DNA of 64,000 bases, from positions 273,758 to 337,757 of the forward strand of contig JACKBV010000001.1 of NCBI GenBank assembly GCA_020634315.1, given 5' to 3'. The notes under the pieces were generated by a model. It searched no databases. It saw only the letters and a list, made by a program, of their open reading frames with translations, and had not been told where the DNA came from. Numbering within the stretch: position 1 is the first letter of the stretch; each line of letters starts with the position of its first letter. This DNA comes from Ardenticatenaceae bacterium (GTDB taxonomy: Bacteria > Chloroflexota > Anaerolineae > Promineifilales > Promineifilaceae). Shown in pieces: positions 52,096 through 61,059 of this stretch. A program made the translations under genes and the position numbers.

Positions 52096-53100
52096 ATGAG
52101 GAAAAAGAGTGTGCGCGTGCATTATTGGTCGCGCTTGTTAATACCGCTGCTACTTTTGGCCTTGGCGGCCTGCCAGCAGGAAACGCCAGCCCCAGAGGTA
52201 GTAGAAGTTCCAACCCAAATACCGACGATATCCCTGGTCACAGAGCCAGAAGTGGTGGCGGTTGAGCCAACACGCCAACCCCCGTCTACATGGACGCCAC
52301 AACCAACAGAACCACCGCCGCCCACCAGCACAGCCTTGCCAACGGTAACGGCCGTACCCACCGACACCCCCGCCCCTATTCCCACAAACACACCAGTTCC
52401 AACAGACACGCCGGTTCCCACAGAGACACCGATTCCGCCGACGAACACACCGGCCCCGGTGCAGCCCACAGCCCCACCAGCCGAGCCAACTATCCCGGTG
52501 AACCCCGTTTTGGGAGCAAACTTACTGCCCAACGGCTCGTTTGAAAACGGCTGGTACAATCAAAATGGAATCCCCGAACTGCAATTGCCAAATGAATGGC
52601 TGTTTGAGTGGGACGAGGGACCAACCGGCTTTGGCAACCAATCCTGGGATGTGTATGTACGCCCGGAAACGCGTGTGCTGCCTTCATCGCAGCTGCCACC
52701 AGCCGAACATCCGCTGTACATTTACGACGGTTCTTACACAGTCAAGATGTTTAAGGGTTCCGGCGCAGTTAGTTTCCGTTTGTGGACAAACGTCACGCTA
52801 GAACCAGGAACCTATGTTTTTGAAATCAATGTGTACCCCGATCTGGTAATGGGCTACACAGAGAATCGGGAAAAGATTTGGGCGGATGACCCGAATTCAG
52901 GTGAAGTTCGTTTGTGGGCCGGAGACCGGAGCACAGACTGGTTGTCTTTATCATATGGACAACGAAACACACGTAATTACACGTTTACCATTGACCAGAC
53001 GAAAACGATAGAAGTCGGCGTTTGGGCACGTGGACGGTATGCAATTCCTAACAATGGTTTTTTCTTTGACGCGTGGTCGCTGAAGCGCGTTGAAAGTTAG
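52096..53100 (+). CDS. Surface lipoprotein with Pro/Thr-rich stalk and beta domain
   Basis: This 334-residue lipoprotein has a lipobox LALAAC, a long stalk of P-x-x-T/PTDTP repeats (about 33-145) and a C-terminal beta-sandwich-like domain (about 150-334) that starts with NLLPNGSFENGW. That start is typical of carbohydrate-binding modules of the CBM4_9/CBM22 type. No catalytic residues are evident. It probably binds an external polysaccharide. The stalk repeats are near-identical DNA units (CCNACAGANAC-like), so the stalk can change length by slippage. The terminator after it is built from two ACGGCCGT copies. Confidence 0.75.
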   Translation: MRKKSVRVHYWSRLLIPLLLLALAACQQETPAPEVVEVPTQIPTISLVTEPEVVAVEPTRQPPSTWTPQPTEPPPPTSTALPTVTAVPTDTPAPIPTNTPVPTDTPVPTETPIPPTNTPAPVQPTAPPAEPTIPVNPVLGANLLPNGSFENGWYNQNGIPELQLPNEWLFEWDEGPTGFGNQSWDVYVRPETRVLPSSQLPPAEHPLYIYDGSYTVKMFKGSGAVSFRLWTNVTLEPGTYVFEINVYPDLVMGYTENREKIWADDPNSGEVRLWAGDRSTDWLSLSYGQRNTRNYTFTIDQTKTIEVGVWARGRYAIPNNGFFFDAWSLKRVES

Positions 53101-53115
53101 CCGCCAACACCTGAG

Positions 53116-53143
53116 AAACGGCCGTCATTAAGACGGCCGTTTT
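53116..53143 (+). terminator. Terminator hairpin made of two ACGGCCGT copies
   Basis: AAACGGCCGTC (53116-53126) and GACGGCCGTTTT (53132-53143) pair around a 5-nt loop, followed by a T-rich stretch. It lies 16 nt after the lipoprotein stop. Each arm contains one full copy of the palindrome. Confidence 0.75.
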
Positions 53144-53228
53144 GTTATTCCTTGCAACTTTTGTTGTTCATACGCGTAAAGAGCGGTGACGATTATTTTG
53201 GAACCTGTTCTCTAGTATAAGGAGTTTA

Positions 53229-53693
53229 ATGATGAGCGACGAGACCCCCAGTGTGGAAGAAATCAAGGAACGTTTGAAGGTTGAAATCCCTGTAGACGAA
53301 GAAGCGGCAAAAGCGGAAGAGAAAAAAGCAGATGTCGTTGAAGAGTTGAAAGGCTTGGGACGGCAGTTCGCCGAAACATTGCAAAGCGCCTGGAACAGCG
53401 AAGAGCGGCAAAAGATCGAGTCAGAGATCCGCGAAGGCGTTCAATCCTTTGTGGGTGAAGTAGACAAGGTTATTCGCGAAGCACGTGAAAGCGACGTAGC
53501 GACCAAAGTCAAAAGCGAAGCTGCCGAAGTGAAAACCCGCGTAGAAACGGGTGAATTCAGCAAAAAAGCACGCGATGGCTTTGTGCAAGGGTTGCAATGG
53601 TTAAGTGAAGAGCTTGGCAAACTGGCTGAGCAGTTCAACCCCAAAGAGAAAGAACCCCCGGCAGATAGTATGCCAGACGACAGCGCTGAATAA
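53229..53693 (+). CDS. Charged helical hypothetical protein
   Basis: This 154-residue protein is rich in Glu, Lys and Ala and predicted to be almost all helix: an acidic N-terminal helix, then repeats of the type VKSEAAEVKTRVETGEF that recall LEA or apolipoprotein-like amphipathic helices. There is no signal peptide. AAGGAG lies before two adjacent ATGs (53229 and 53232). Similar short charged proteins are common in Anaerolineae genomes, without a known role. A hairpin terminator follows. Confidence 0.75.
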   Translation: MMSDETPSVEEIKERLKVEIPVDEEAAKAEEKKADVVEELKGLGRQFAETLQSAWNSEERQKIESEIREGVQSFVGEVDKVIREARESDVATKVKSEAAEVKTRVETGEFSKKARDGFVQGLQWLSEELGKLAEQFNPKEKEPPADSMPDDSAE

Positions 53694-53718
53694 ACAAAAT
53701 CGGTTTTAGGCCGTGAAC

Positions 53719-53755
53719 AAAGAGCCACGCTCAGTTACATTGAGCGTGGCTCTTT
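53719..53755. terminator. Bidirectional hairpin terminator
   Basis: AAAGAGCCACGCTCA and its complement form a 15-bp stem around a 7-nt loop between convergent genes ending at 53693 and 53761. The T-runs are short. Confidence 0.75.
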
Positions 53756-53760
53756 GCATT

Positions 53761-54681
53761 TCAGGCACCCAGTTGCGGCAAAACCTGCGTGCCGAGCGTC
53801 TCCAGGCCAGCCATATCATCCAGATCAAGCCATTGCAGCATGATCCGCTGCACACCGGCTTCGTGCCAACTGCCCAATTGCTCAACAATTGCCGCCGGTG
53901 TGCCTAATACCAAACCGCGTTGACGCAGTTCAGCGGGTGTCGCCTGCGTGAATTTTCGCCCTAAAGCGGCATCGTCACCGATTTCAACCCGCGTCATGAG
54001 GGAACGGCGCATGGAGGATGGGGAACGGCCGTTTTCCGCCAACATCTCATCCAACAAAGCATTGCGCTCGACAAACTCCGCGCGTGGCATATAAACCGCG
54101 TTCCATTCACGGGCATAGCGAGCAGTCAGCGGCAGCGTACGCAGCGGCCCATTGCCACCAATTAGCAGCGGTGGCCCACCAGGACGTTGTGGGCGCGGCA
54201 GCAAAACCCCCTCCTGCACATTGTAATAATCGCCATGAAAATAAACTGGCTCAGCACTGTTAAAGAGCCGCGTCACAATCTCCAATCCTTCTTGAAAACG
54301 AGCAAAACGTGGCCCAACGGGCAGCAAATCCCACCCATAATGGGTGTGTTCGCGTTCTTGCCAGCCCGCGCCAAGACCAAGCGTAAGACGGCCGTTACTC
54401 AAATCATCGACAGCAGCGGCCATGCGTGCCGTCATCGTGGGATGGCGAAACGACACCGGCGACACCAACGGGCCAAACTCAATGCGCTGCGTGTGGCTCG
54501 CCAACCAGGTCAACGACACCCACAACTCCAACGAATCCATGTCGGGCGGGTTGGCATTGGTGTAATGGTCAGAGCGGTACAGGCCCACAAAGCCTAAATC
54601 TTCCACCGCCCGCGCAATGCGCTGCCACCGCTCCCAGTTCAATCCGTTTTGCCCTTCAACCATAATTGCCACTTCAATCAT
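53761..54681 (-). CDS. F420-dependent LLM-class oxidoreductase
   Basis: This 306-residue TIM-barrel luciferase-like monooxygenase family protein is of the F420-dependent group. Features are GFVGLYRSDHY, the LVSPVSFRHP loop with its conserved bulge, and GRLTLGLGAGWQEREHTHYG. The fold binds reduced F420 and transfers hydride to an unknown substrate. It uses the cofactor made by cofE and reduced by npdG at 16.4-17.9 kb. It follows the HD-domain gene by 48 nt. Confidence 0.88.
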   Translation of the reverse strand: MIEVAIMVEGQNGLNWERWQRIARAVEDLGFVGLYRSDHYTNANPPDMDSLELWVSLTWLASHTQRIEFGPLVSPVSFRHPTMTARMAAAVDDLSNGRLTLGLGAGWQEREHTHYGWDLLPVGPRFARFQEGLEIVTRLFNSAEPVYFHGDYYNVQEGVLLPRPQRPGGPPLLIGGNGPLRTLPLTARYAREWNAVYMPRAEFVERNALLDEMLAENGRSPSSMRRSLMTRVEIGDDAALGRKFTQATPAELRQRGLVLGTPAAIVEQLGSWHEAGVQRIMLQWLDLDDMAGLETLGTQVLPQLGA

Positions 54682-54729
54682 TTTGTCTCTCCTAAAAGTA
54701 ACCGCGCAGAGGGTTATCTCATGCGGTTG

Positions 54730-55398
54730 TTAACCATCAACCTGTGGCACAAGCCCGTTTTCATCTTCGCCAATTTCGGCAGCAAACTGCGCCAAGAATT
54801 GGTGCATAAAAGCGGCACGCTTTTCCGCCTCTTGTTTACCGGCGGCCGTTTGCATGGTTTGCGGCAGGCGCAGCAGCTTCGTGTAAAAATGGTCAATCGT
54901 TGCCACATGGTCATCCGCGGCGCGTGCCCGGCAAAAAGGATCACGCTCCTCATACAGCGGCCGTCCCATCACGCCACCGACCAGGAAGGTACGCGCAATG
55001 CCCACCGCGCCAAGCGCATCCAGGCGATCCGCATCTTGTACCACTTTGGCTTCCACCGTTTGCGGCGGGATGTTGGCCGAGAAGCTGTGGGCGGCAATGG
55101 CATGGGCAATGGCCTCAAGATGGGCGGCCGGGTAGTCGCTTTGTTGCAAAAAGGCAACGGCCGTTACCGCTGCCAATCGTGACGCCTGTGAACGCTGCGG
55201 AGAATCTTTGGGGACAGCAACACAATCATGCAGCCACGCCGCCGGCAACACAACAGCCAGCGCCGCATCCTCTTGCTGCGCCAACAGCTTCGCATTGCGC
55301 ACAACCCGCCGCACATGCGCCAGGTCATGTGCGCCATCACTTGCCATTTGCTCTTGCAAAAATTGGATAAAACGAGGTTCCCATTCGTGCCAGTTCAT
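54730..55398 (-). CDS. HD-domain phosphohydrolase (YedJ-like)
   Basis: This is a 222-residue HD-superfamily protein. The metal motif residues are His in HDLAHVRRVV, the HD of AAWLHDCVAV, the next His in AIAAHSFSANIP, and Asp in VVQDADRLDALG. This pattern (with QDADRLDAL) matches the YedJ/YpgQ group of Mn-dependent phosphohydrolases that act on nucleoside triphosphates. It heads a pair with the LLM oxidoreductase gene. Confidence 0.86.
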   Translation of the reverse strand: MNWHEWEPRFIQFLQEQMASDGAHDLAHVRRVVRNAKLLAQQEDAALAVVLPAAWLHDCVAVPKDSPQRSQASRLAAVTAVAFLQQSDYPAAHLEAIAHAIAAHSFSANIPPQTVEAKVVQDADRLDALGAVGIARTFLVGGVMGRPLYEERDPFCRARAADDHVATIDHFYTKLLRLPQTMQTAAGKQEAEKRAAFMHQFLAQFAAEIGEDENGLVPQVDG

Positions 55399-55514
55399 GC
55401 GCGTAACTGTAGCATAAAACAGAGCAGGCGGCGTCAGATTGCCGCCACCCTACACGCAACGCTTATCAGTTCACCGCTGGCCGACACTACCGACTCCCCA
55501 TGCTTTGTGCTACC

Positions 55515-56576
55515 ATGAGCGCCATGGTCGAGACACACGACATTTTGCCCCTTTCGCAACGGCCGTTACCCGGCCCCCTCACCTGGATTCACGAAGCCAG
55601 CTTTTTGCTGGAAGCGGGCGCACGCAGCCTGAAAACAGAGACAACATACCGCAGCGGCTTACGCCTCTTTGCCGATTGGCTGCAACATTTTGCCAAAGCA
55701 GGCTACACAGAGGACGATCCCTGGCCGTTGTCACCCGTAAAGTTGGATACGGCCGTTCTCCTTTCCTTTCGCACCTGGCTGCTCGCCAATCGCTCCCGTG
55801 CCACCGCCACCACCTACATGGCTGCCGTGCTAGGCTACCTGTATTACCTGGATGGGCAAGACGCCCTGCCAGACACCGTGCAGTTGGGCAAATTACAGCG
55901 GCAAATGGCGCGGCGCAAAGTGGAACGCAGCCAGGCAGAAACCGTGCTCGACCTCGATTTGGCACGGCAGCAAATGCCGCGCATCGTCACCTACTACGAC
56001 GAACTGCCCCTCCCGCCGGCAAACGATCCATACAATCGCCGCCTCTCGCTGCTGCGCGACCGCGCCCTGGTACACACCCTTTACTCGACAGCGGCGCGTA
56101 TCTCCGAAGTCGTCTCCTTGAACCGAAGCAATGTGGATTACGGCCGTTCCCCACACGCCACCATCATGGGCAAAGGCAGCAAACCGCGCACCATTCACAT
56201 CCGCAGCTACGCCCGCGCCGCCATCCAGGCCTATCTGGCCGAGCGCACAGACAACAACCCGGCGTTATTTGTCGCCCACAGCCGCAATGCAGGCAGCGCC
56301 CGCCTCTCCATCACCTCGGCACACAACACGGTTAAGCAAGCGGTAACGGCACTGCGCCTCCACCCCAGCCTGTCGGCACACGATTTTCGCCACTTTCGCG
56401 CCACACAGCTTTTACGCGAAGGCATGCCGCTAGAAGTGGTGCAAGAGTTCCTGGGGCACGGGGATATTTCGACGACACGCAGCATCTACGCGCCCGTGCT
56501 TGGCGTGCAGGTGGTCAATGAATGGTTGGACAACCTGGACGTGCCGCCCGAACAAGCTGCACCGACATCCTCTTAA
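55515..56576 (+). CDS. Tyrosine recombinase (XerC/XerD-like)
   Basis: This tyrosine-family site-specific recombinase has about 353 residues. An N-terminal SAM-like core-binding domain (about 20-115) is followed by the catalytic domain with Arg in STAARISEVV, Lys in MGKGSKPRTI, His-x-x-Arg in AHDFRHFRAT, His in EFLGHGDIS and the nucleophile Tyr in TRSIYAP. The complete set indicates activity. No phage, integron or att-like direct repeat is near, so it may be a Xer-like resolvase and not a mobile-element integrase. The start is uncertain (ATG 55500, 55515 or 55524). Confidence 0.88.
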   Translation: MSAMVETHDILPLSQRPLPGPLTWIHEASFLLEAGARSLKTETTYRSGLRLFADWLQHFAKAGYTEDDPWPLSPVKLDTAVLLSFRTWLLANRSRATATTYMAAVLGYLYYLDGQDALPDTVQLGKLQRQMARRKVERSQAETVLDLDLARQQMPRIVTYYDELPLPPANDPYNRRLSLLRDRALVHTLYSTAARISEVVSLNRSNVDYGRSPHATIMGKGSKPRTIHIRSYARAAIQAYLAERTDNNPALFVAHSRNAGSARLSITSAHNTVKQAVTALRLHPSLSAHDFRHFRATQLLREGMPLEVVQEFLGHGDISTTRSIYAPVLGVQVVNEWLDNLDVPPEQAAPTSS

Positions 56577-56599
56577 AATTCACTCTCGACTTTCGGAAA

Positions 56600-58831
56600 T
56601 TAGAGATCGGGCGGGTCTTGGCGCTGCAAAGCGGCCAGATTATTTTCGCTGCGGGCGACGCGCTGCTCAATAGCGGGCAGCATTTCCGGGAAATAGGCCA
56701 CCAGGTTATTAAACTGTTCGCGCCCCAACGTAATGACCAGACAAGGGGTCAGGGTTTTGATGGTTGCATTGCGCGGTTTGTTTTGCAGCAATGCCATTTC
56801 GCCAAAATGATCGCCATCTTCCAACACTTCTAAATGACGCGCGACGCCATATTTATCGTTAGCCAACACTTCGACTTGCCCGCGCACCAACATGTAAAAG
56901 CGATCCCCGGCTGCGCCTTCGTTAAAGATGACCTCATGCGCCGCATAATGCTCAGAGGCAAACTGATCGGCAACGGCCGTTAATTGTTCCTCACTCAAAT
57001 TAGAGAAGAGATGCATTTGTTGCAGGCGACGTGGGCCAACCCTGGCGCGGCGGCCATCATCACTCACCTCAAACCCGGTCTGTTTTTGCCAGAGTTGATG
57101 ATACAAACCACCCTGCGCCAACAATGTCTGATGCGTGCCTTGCTCAACTAAACGGCCGTTTTGCATCACAAAAATCTGATCCGCCTGCACCACCGACGCC
57201 AGGCGATGCGTCACGGCAATCACCGTGCGCCCCTGCCCCAAACGAGCAATCGTCTGATTAACGGCCGCTTCCGTGCCCGGATCAAGCGCCGACGTCGCCT
57301 CATCCAACAGCAAAATGGCCGGGTCGCGCAAAATGGCACGCGCAATGGCGATACGCTGCCGCTGCCCGCCCGACAAACGCCCACCCGCCTCGCCCACCTG
57401 CGCATCATACCCATGCGGCAAACTGATAATCAGATCATGGATTTCCGCCGCTTGCGCCGCCGCTTCCACCGCCGCGTCACTGGCCTCCGGTCGTGACAGG
57501 CGGATGTTTTCACGAATTGTGGTGTTAAAGAGGTAATTATCTTGAAACACCGTGCCCATTTGCGCCCGCAGTGCCCCCTGCGTCACCTGGCGAATATCGA
57601 CATCATCAAAACAAACCTGCCCGCCTAATGGATCATACAGGCGCAAAATCAGGCTGAGCGTGGTGCTTTTGCCAGACCCGCTGGGACCGACAAAGGCGAC
57701 CGACTGCCCCGCGCCAATGGTCAGGTTTATTTGCGCCAGGTTCATTTGCGCACCGGTATAGCTAAAATCCACGTCCGCAAAGCGAATGTGTTGGGCCAGA
57801 CGCGGCAGGGGTTGAGGAACGGCCGTATCCATCACAGACGGCCGTTCCTGCAAAATCTCATCCAGGCGGCGCAAACCACTGCCCGCCTGCACCAACGTCG
57901 GGATCACCTTCTTCGCAAACTCATACGCATCCTTGCTAACCACGCCCAAAATGCCCAGAAAAGCGACCAGCGATCCGGCCGACAACGTGCCATGAAAAGC
58001 CATCAACGCGCCAACGGCCGTTACCAAAATCTGAATCAACAAAATCAACATACTGGCAACCTTGCCAACCAACACAATCGCAAAGCGAGACTGCACAATC
58101 ACACCCGTTAGATGGTCAATCTCATCATTGAAACGCGCCGCCAGCGTCGGCTGCAAACCAAACGCCTTCACCACCAACTGCGCCCGAATCGCCTCCTGCA
58201 CAGTGTTCACCACCGCCCCTTCCGTCTGATTGAGGTCATAAGTTGCCGCCGCTGCGCCGGGCATAAGCCGCCGGTTTGCCAGCAAAATCAACGGCAATGA
58301 GAGCAGCGCCAATAATCCCAAACGCCACTCCAGGTAAAGCATCACCGGCACATTCACCAATAATCCTAACGAAATAAGCAGGGTGTTCAAAAAGGCCTGC
58401 GTGTAACCCGCCTCAATCAGCTTCAAATCGCCGCTGAAGCGCGACAAAATATCCCCCAACTTCATGCGCACATAATAGGCAACCGACAACGCCTGCAATT
58501 GGGCAAACAATTGGCGGCGCACATCACCCATCAGGCGGCCGGCGGCACGCGCCGTCAGATATTCCCCACCAAAGGTGGCCGCCATCGCCACCACAAACCC
58601 CAGCAGCAGCGCCGCTAAAATCAGCGCCAACGGCGGGTCGTTTTGCCCGCTTTGCACATTGTCCACAATCAATTTCAGGCTGTAGGCGAGAAATGTCTGA
58701 AATAACTGCTGCACCAGCAGCGCAGCCACAATCAAAACACCCAGACGCGCATGGGGTCGCCAGGCCGCAACAGCCCGGCGCAGCACAGCAAGAAGGCCAT
58801 AGGTTTGGTTTGTATCAGACTTCATTGGCAA
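56600..58831 (-). CDS. ABC exporter fused to a cyclic-nucleotide-binding domain
   Basis: This 743-residue protein has six membrane helices (about 25-320) and a complete ATPase domain: Walker A GPSGSGKST, signature LSGGQRQR, Walker B LLLDEATSALD and H-loop VTHRLAS. A C-terminal cNMP/Crp-like beta-barrel follows (about 620-735, with FNEGAAGDRFYML and GDHFGEMALLQNKPRNATI). The last block is the phosphate-binding cassette, though Ala-Thr replaces the usual Arg-Thr-Ala/Ser partly. The fusion suggests gating by a nucleotide or a scaffold role. The substrate is unknown. It would act as a homodimer, since it has all catalytic residues. Confidence 0.9.
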   Translation of the reverse strand: MPMKSDTNQTYGLLAVLRRAVAAWRPHARLGVLIVAALLVQQLFQTFLAYSLKLIVDNVQSGQNDPPLALILAALLLGFVVAMAATFGGEYLTARAAGRLMGDVRRQLFAQLQALSVAYYVRMKLGDILSRFSGDLKLIEAGYTQAFLNTLLISLGLLVNVPVMLYLEWRLGLLALLSLPLILLANRRLMPGAAAATYDLNQTEGAVVNTVQEAIRAQLVVKAFGLQPTLAARFNDEIDHLTGVIVQSRFAIVLVGKVASMLILLIQILVTAVGALMAFHGTLSAGSLVAFLGILGVVSKDAYEFAKKVIPTLVQAGSGLRRLDEILQERPSVMDTAVPQPLPRLAQHIRFADVDFSYTGAQMNLAQINLTIGAGQSVAFVGPSGSGKSTTLSLILRLYDPLGGQVCFDDVDIRQVTQGALRAQMGTVFQDNYLFNTTIRENIRLSRPEASDAAVEAAAQAAEIHDLIISLPHGYDAQVGEAGGRLSGGQRQRIAIARAILRDPAILLLDEATSALDPGTEAAVNQTIARLGQGRTVIAVTHRLASVVQADQIFVMQNGRLVEQGTHQTLLAQGGLYHQLWQKQTGFEVSDDGRRARVGPRRLQQMHLFSNLSEEQLTAVADQFASEHYAAHEVIFNEGAAGDRFYMLVRGQVEVLANDKYGVARHLEVLEDGDHFGEMALLQNKPRNATIKTLTPCLVITLGREQFNNLVAYFPEMLPAIEQRVARSENNLAALQRQDPPDL

Positions 58832-58870
58832 TACCTATACGTCAACGCAAAGGGTTCAGTTAGTTGCTTC

Positions 58871-58904
58871 AGGAACGCGGTTCCTGCTGCGGAACCGCGT
58901 TCCT
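58871..58904. repeat. Perfect 14-bp inverted repeat
   Basis: AGGAACGCGGTTCC and GGAACCGCGTTCCT pair perfectly around a 6-nt loop. Each arm is itself almost a palindrome. It lies between the ABC-cNMP gene and the ABC-2 permease gene. No T-run follows on either strand, so a protein-binding or dispersed repeat role is as likely as termination. The rest of the 144-bp gap is unremarkable. Confidence 0.75.
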
Positions 58905-58975
58905 AAACTCAAAAGTTATCGACGAACCCAAGGAACCAATCAAATCCAGGAACGGCGTCTTTTGCTGCTGTCTGC

Positions 58976-59812
58976 TCAATATTGGGCTAATGAGCCATCA
59001 GCACGCGCCCGTTCAACCGCAAAGTGGAAGACAATCAGGGAGACAGGGAACAAGATCAGGCAAAAAATGGTCAGCGCCACCAAATCCGGGGCGAGGACAG
59101 CCCAACCCGCGCCATTGAGCAAAGCCAAACGCATGGCCCGCAGCGCGTAGGTGATGGGCAATAATTTTGCCAGCCATTGCAGCCAGTTCGGCAAAATCTC
59201 GATGGGATAGTAAACACCGCCCACCAGATTTGCCAGATTGCCAAACAAGGCGGCAATGGGGTCGCCGCGCTTGATGACCATGATCAGGCTGGCGGCCATG
59301 ATGCCGATGCTGGCAAAGGCGATGATTGACAACAGCAACACAACCAATGCCGCCCAATAATTGGCCTGACTCAAATTTAAGCCTAAAAAGAAGACGCCAA
59401 TAAGCAGGTAAACGAGGACACGAAAAGTCGTGTATGTATAGCTCCAGGCAGCCGAGCCGACAATGATCATGGGAACGGGCGTGGGCGTCATCATCAGCGA
59501 TTCCAATGTGCCGGTGGTTTGTGCCTGGCGCAGCGCCGTCGTGAAGCCGGTTAAGCCTGTGCCAAAGTAGCTGCCAAATGCAATGCCAATGAGGATGAAG
59601 GCGAAATAATCGCCGTTGTAATCGGTGAGCAGCGGGGCGGCGCTGTCGTTGACCAACTGCGCCAGGAAATAGAAGATGAAGGCGCGGAAGAAAATGCCAC
59701 TGAGGCTGACCAGGAAGCCGAGCCGATAGCTAATTTCCGTATAAAAATCGCGCACCAAAAAGGCGGCAAGCAGGCGATGGGGCGCGAGCATGGCACGGGT
59801 TTCGCTTTTCAT
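58976..59812 (-). CDS. ABC-2 type permease
   Basis: This 278-residue membrane subunit of an ABC-2 exporter has six helices and a conserved amphipathic N-terminal segment (FLVRDFYTEISYR). Between helices 5 and 6 it carries the GGVYYPIEILPNWLQWLAKLLP segment typical of polyketide, lipid or drug-type ABC-2 permeases. It overlaps the ATPase gene by 4 bp. The cargo is not known. Confidence 0.86.
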   Translation of the reverse strand: MKSETRAMLAPHRLLAAFLVRDFYTEISYRLGFLVSLSGIFFRAFIFYFLAQLVNDSAAPLLTDYNGDYFAFILIGIAFGSYFGTGLTGFTTALRQAQTTGTLESLMMTPTPVPMIIVGSAAWSYTYTTFRVLVYLLIGVFFLGLNLSQANYWAALVVLLLSIIAFASIGIMAASLIMVIKRGDPIAALFGNLANLVGGVYYPIEILPNWLQWLAKLLPITYALRAMRLALLNGAGWAVLAPDLVALTIFCLILFPVSLIVFHFAVERARADGSLAQY

Positions 59813-60771
59813 GCGCCATCATCCTTGGTGTAGTGGGCAAACACTTCTTCCAGGCTGGGCGGCGCGGCTTCGATGCTGTGGATGGGGATGTTGTGTGTGT
59901 GCAGGTGCTGGAGAACGGCCGTTAACAGGCCATCATCCTCCCCGGCGCGAAACGTTACCTGGCGTTCATCGCCCGTCAGATTGGGGCAAATGGCTTGCAG
60001 CGGAGCCACATCGCGCAGTGGCTGACCGACTTGCACCTGATAAAGACGCTGCGGTCGCAACTGCCGCCGTAAATCGGCGGGGCGTCCGACTGCCTGCACG
60101 CGCCCCTGATGCAGCAGCGCCACGCGGTCGCACAGCGCCTCCGCCTCTGCCAGATCGTGTGTGATGAGGAAAACGGTCATTTCGCGCTGCGCCAACAGCC
60201 GCCGGATGAGGGCGTGCAAGCGGGCGGTGGCGGTTGGGTCGAGGCTGCGGCTTGGCTCGTCGAGAAAGAGGATTTGTGGCTGGTGCAGCAGCGCACGCGC
60301 AATAGCCAGCCGCTGTCGCATGCCGCTGGAGAAGTTGCCGAAGCGCCGCCCGGCAACATCGAGCAGGTCAACGTCGCGCAAAACTTGTTCGATACGGGTG
60401 TGGGCGAAACGGCCGTATAACCCATACATCGCCGCAAAAAATTCCAGATTACGCCGCGCCGACAGCCGCCAATAAAAGCTGCGCTCGTCGGAGACGACGA
60501 GGCCAACGGCAGCGCGAATCGCGCCCGCCTGGCGCAAATCGTGCCCGGCAATGGTCGCGGTGCCGCTGCTGGGAGCAATGAGGGTGCAGAGCATCTTGAC
60601 GAGGGTTGTTTTGCCCGCGCCGTTAGGGCCAAGCAGGCCAAAAAGTTCGCCATGGGGAATGGTGAGGGTGACATCGGTAACGGCCGTTACCGGAACAGCG
60701 CGTGCCAATCGCCAGCCTTCTTGTTTTTCGTAGATTTTGGTGAGGTGATGTGTGGTAACGGCCGTGTCCAT
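59809..60771 (-). CDS. ABC-2 exporter ATPase
   Basis: This 320-residue ATPase subunit has Walker A GPNGAGKTTL, signature FSSGMRQRL and Walker B LFLDEPSRSLDP, followed by a C-terminal extension of about 80 residues as in DrrA/NodI-type exporters. It pairs with the permease gene it overlaps. The remaining 288 bp upstream (60772-61059) contain one ACGGCCGT copy and no gene I can support. Confidence 0.9.
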   Translation of the reverse strand: MDTAVTTHHLTKIYEKQEGWRLARAVPVTAVTDVTLTIPHGELFGLLGPNGAGKTTLVKMLCTLIAPSSGTATIAGHDLRQAGAIRAAVGLVVSDERSFYWRLSARRNLEFFAAMYGLYGRFAHTRIEQVLRDVDLLDVAGRRFGNFSSGMRQRLAIARALLHQPQILFLDEPSRSLDPTATARLHALIRRLLAQREMTVFLITHDLAEAEALCDRVALLHQGRVQAVGRPADLRRQLRPQRLYQVQVGQPLRDVAPLQAICPNLTGDERQVTFRAGEDDGLLTAVLQHLHTHNIPIHSIEAAPPSLEEVFAHYTKDDGA

Positions 60772-61059
60772 TTGTTCAAGTCTACGCGCAGAACAGGTTT
60801 AAGGCAATGAGGCAATTACAAGTTAGAGCAGCCACGAAACTGTGCAGCAATGGGCATTTTGCGCGAAATACAGCGCAGCAACCATTGGCGATAACGGCCG
60901 TTTCCCGCAACCCTTCGCTTCCTCATCCGACCTGTGCTACACTTCTTCCATTCGTGGTACACAGGAAACCAACATCAAGCATTTCCACAATCAAATAACA
61001 GCGAAACAATGAAGCGTCTTTGTTGACCTTTCATTCTCGTTCCAAATGATGAGGTTGTC

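Noticed and set aside
55515..56576. Tyrosine recombinase as evidence of a mobile island
   Set aside because: No att-like direct repeats, tRNA target, transposase or phage gene is visible, and composition does not change around it.
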